From contig NC_081405.1 in the NCBI RefSeq assembly GCF_030272615.1, positions 609,512,677-609,572,676 on the forward strand: a stretch of DNA of 60,000 bases. Reading direction: 5' to 3'. A program made the translations under genes and the position numbers. Position 1 is the stretch's first letter. Every line of letters begins with the position of its first letter. The notes beneath the pieces were generated by a model. That model saw only the letters and a list, made by a program, of their open reading frames with translations. It ran no database searches and was not told the DNA's origin. Shown here one piece after another: positions 57,655 through 60,000 of this stretch. The DNA is from Cryptomeria japonica (lineage: Eukaryota; Streptophyta; Pinopsida; Cupressales; Cupressaceae).

Positions 57655-57910
57655 AAAATGTAGAGAGAAACGCTTAATTTGCAAGCCCTACCTACCTAGC
57701 CAAAGAAGACCCTCAAAATCGAGGTGGAAGAGAGAAAATATCAATCTGAAAACCTAACCCATGCAATGATTATTAAAAAAATGGAGGTGGTAGAGAGAAG
57801 GCATCAATATACACACCTCACCCATACAAAAATTGGTTAACCACAAAATTGAAGATGGTAGAGGGATAGGCTCAGTTTGCAAAAGCTAACTTATCTAATT
57901 ACCAAATTTG
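57655..57910. repeat. Degenerate tandem repeat, about 65-bp period
   Basis: The word GTAGAGAGAA or GGAAGAGAGAA recurs at about 57661, 57727, 57790 and (as GTAGAGGGAT) 57858. Each is followed by T/A-rich text, then AACCTAACCCAT- or CACCTCACCCAT-like words. About four divergent units are visible. Confidence 0.65.
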
Positions 57911-58147
57911 CATGGAATAATTAAGATGGACTTAAAAAAAATCCAAGTACATACAAAAAGAGGTACTAAAAATAGTTAGTATTCACATAACAAAATACCC
58001 GAGCAGTTACTTTCAAAGCAGTGATAGAAGGGGACCTCCCATTAGTTTTAGGGATTGTTTTCCCCCACACCTTTATCTTCCACATGCTCTTATTGGGACT
58101 ATTTTTCATCAAGCTTATAGCCCTTGAAGGATTCTTAAGCACACTTT

Positions 58148-59017
58148 TGTTGCAAACAACAATGAAGGAAAACTGAGACAAGGGGTGAATCAATTTTCAC
58201 CGAATAATGAAACTTAACCTTAAATGCAAATCTGATAAACTGTAACAACAACAAATATAAGAAAATTGACAGCACAACACACAACACCAAGATTTTGACA
58301 TGGAAAATCTGGTTCAGAGAAAAACCATGGTGGGAACCTACCCATAATAAGATGATACTCTACAGTAGTATGTGAAAATATTACAATGGAGAATGCACTT
58401 GCATTCAAGCTCAATCCCTAGATCTCACTACTCAAAATAAAAATAACTTAGAAGGCTACAACCCTTAGGGAAGTCTCACTGACTTACAACAAGATTTGGA
58501 CAATAATTCAAAAGGAATGAACAACAGTGATAGCATCTACTAATGCTTGGTGATAGTTCTCATTAAGCGAATATGTCTTCTGTATGACCCTTCAAAACTC
58601 TGCACAATCACACTACAGAAGGATGAATTTCTTTATTATCTCATGCACCACTCTTTAATAATGCAGACATAACCTTGATACATTAATTACATGACTTTAT
58701 CAACTATTTATACAATTGCATTAACCTTGACAACAAGGTCATCTAAACCCTCAACACCTAATTACAAAATAACATTACATGATACAAATTTTTAACACCG
58801 AATCAATATAATGATATACATGACATAACATGGACCTAAATCAAATCTCAAAACATGCATCACCACTTAAAATCTTGCCAAGATCAACCGCATCACACTA
58901 GACCACCAAGAATACTGCATAACACAAAGAACATCACCGAATCATGAAAATAACCAAAAACTCACACAACAATCAATGTGGATCATCAAAATAAATAGGA
59001 CAGAATTAGGAAACACC
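58148..59017 (-). repeat. Element F: isolated Copia-type LTR (probable solo or truncated LTR)
   Basis: On the plus strand TGTTGCAAACAAC at 58148 and GAGACAAGGGGTGAATCAAT resemble the LTR ends of B, C and D in reverse. It holds the shared motif (AAAAACCATGGTGGG, about 58298-58335), the AGTATGTGAAA and GAATGCACTTGCAT stretch, and a minus-strand TATAAATAG box at 58704-58712. No primer-binding site or polypurine tract is next to it, so I see no internal region. The right end, set at ACACCAACA, is a guess. No target duplication was found. Confidence 0.6.
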
Positions 59018-59610
59018 AACAAGCACATTAGAATCACTAGTAGAAATTGTACCAATGCCACTCATCAAATTTTCATCAATCAAAATTTGAACCTCAAGAA
59101 TACTCAAACAAAAACAACTGTCACAAAGAAAGATAACCTACAGAGCACCAAATCATAACCATCTAAAATGAAGACACACAAGAATATCCTACACAAGATA
59201 CACAAGAATATACCAAAGCAGATACCAAACTCTGCAAAGCACTTATCCGAAAAACCAAACTTCAAACTGAATCATATTGTAAATGTATATTCAATTCTCA
59301 ATTTGAAGAACATGTTATATATATATGCAATGTAATGTATTATTATTTCTTTATTGATTCACAACATAATATTTCTAATTTTTATTTGTTGTAGATGGAG
59401 AGAGAACATTAATGAATTTCTATAAATCTCCCACAATGTTCCATCGGTGTATATATAAATAAAGGGGGACCGATCAAGAGATACCTTGATCGATCATGTC
59501 CTATCAACATAATCGACCAAGATATCCCTTGGTCGTTGCCTCTTCTTAACCGATCCTAATCTGTTTCATTTGCAAGATATCATTCGGTTGGTAATATAAA
59601 CAATATGCAA
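59018..59610. other. AT-rich DNA, no gene seen
   Basis: It contains ACACAAGAATAT words repeated near 59175-59215 and an AT-alternating run near 59320. The segment 59470-59525 has GATCAAGAGATACCTTGATC, which can fold as an inverted repeat. No coding motif is present. Confidence 0.5.
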
Positions 59611-59614
59611 TCAC

Positions 59615-59880
59615 CGATGGTTAATAACCGATAATAAATTGGTGGCAATGCATGATGCAACCGATTGTAATCAGTAATAAACAAGTTTGTTATGACAGAT
59701 AAACAAATGCATTAACCTGATTATAATCGATGAGAAACAATTGTGTTAAGTCCGATAACTAAATGTGTTAATTCGATTATAATCGGTGGCAATCAAAATA
59801 TGTTATAGCCCAATAATCATTTCTTTATGAAGCCTGATAATCATATGCAAATTTGGACTATCAAATGATAGCCCGATAAT
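59615..59880. repeat. Degenerate tandem repeat, about 56-60 bp, with palindromic core
   Basis: Successive units carry CCGATTGTAATCAG (about 59660), CTGATTATAATCGA (about 59718) and TCGATTATAATCGG (about 59773), each near (A/T)AACAA and TGTGTTA or TGCATTA words. CGATTATAATCG is a perfect 12-bp palindrome. Later units fade into CCGATAAT words. Confidence 0.65.
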
Positions 59881-60000
59881 GGATTGGGGTTAGAACAAAA
59901 AACCCGGATTCATTATTAGTACTATCAGATGATAGTAAGTACATAAATTAGTTTTATGAATGAAGGAAGTTATAATAGAATTAAGGAGAGCATTTATAAA

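Noticed and set aside
1-60000. CRISPR arrays, operons, bacterial ribosome-binding sites and riboswitches
   Set aside because: No regularly spaced identical repeats and no bacterial gene organisation. The content is eukaryotic retroelements throughout.

Overview
The window looks like nuclear DNA from a gymnosperm, most likely a conifer. It is AT-rich and gene-poor, and decayed retrotransposons fill more than half of it. The only host-gene-like sequence is a TIR fragment whose opening motif (INHRGADV) matches conifer TIR-NLR resistance proteins. No intact protein-coding gene, rRNA, tRNA or CRISPR array is visible.

Layout. (1) 1093-8266: element A, an LTR element with gag-like CCHC remnants and a long unrecognised ORF but no visible pol. 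(2) 8267-21321: an older T/G-rich sequence split by Copia element B (8862-20277, plus strand, 5-bp target duplication GCTTG). B is itself interrupted by Copia element C (12661-18256, minus strand). (3) 21322-35877: Copia element D (minus strand), interrupted by E (22835-30725), a Ty3/Gypsy chromovirus on the minus strand with a degenerate chromodomain. (4) 35878-39085: AT-rich DNA with no recognised gene. (5) 39086-41559: an abruptly GC-rich block, probably organellar (mitochondrial), bracketed by a 20-bp direct repeat. (6) 42035-42443: frameshifted TIR-domain pseudogene, minus strand. (7) 42986-44395 and 46565-52790: two minus-strand LINEs of one family. The first is 5'-truncated; the second is nearly complete (ORF1, endonuclease, RT, zinc-binding region, RNase H). 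(8) 52791-60000: a plus-strand RNase H remnant, a decayed ORF of unknown family, several degenerate tandem repeats and an isolated minus-strand LTR-like unit (F, from 58148).

How they relate. A, B, C and D share initiator-Met-type primer-binding sites. A, B, C, D and F share an LTR motif around CATGGTTTTTCCC, which suggests that the pol-less A could be moved in trans by B/C/D-type Copia elements. Nesting gives relative ages: C is younger than B, and E is younger than D. Every coding region has stops, frameshifts or deletions, so nothing here appears able to move by itself. All calls come from reading motifs by eye; no database search was run, and boundaries marked approximate could move by tens of bases.
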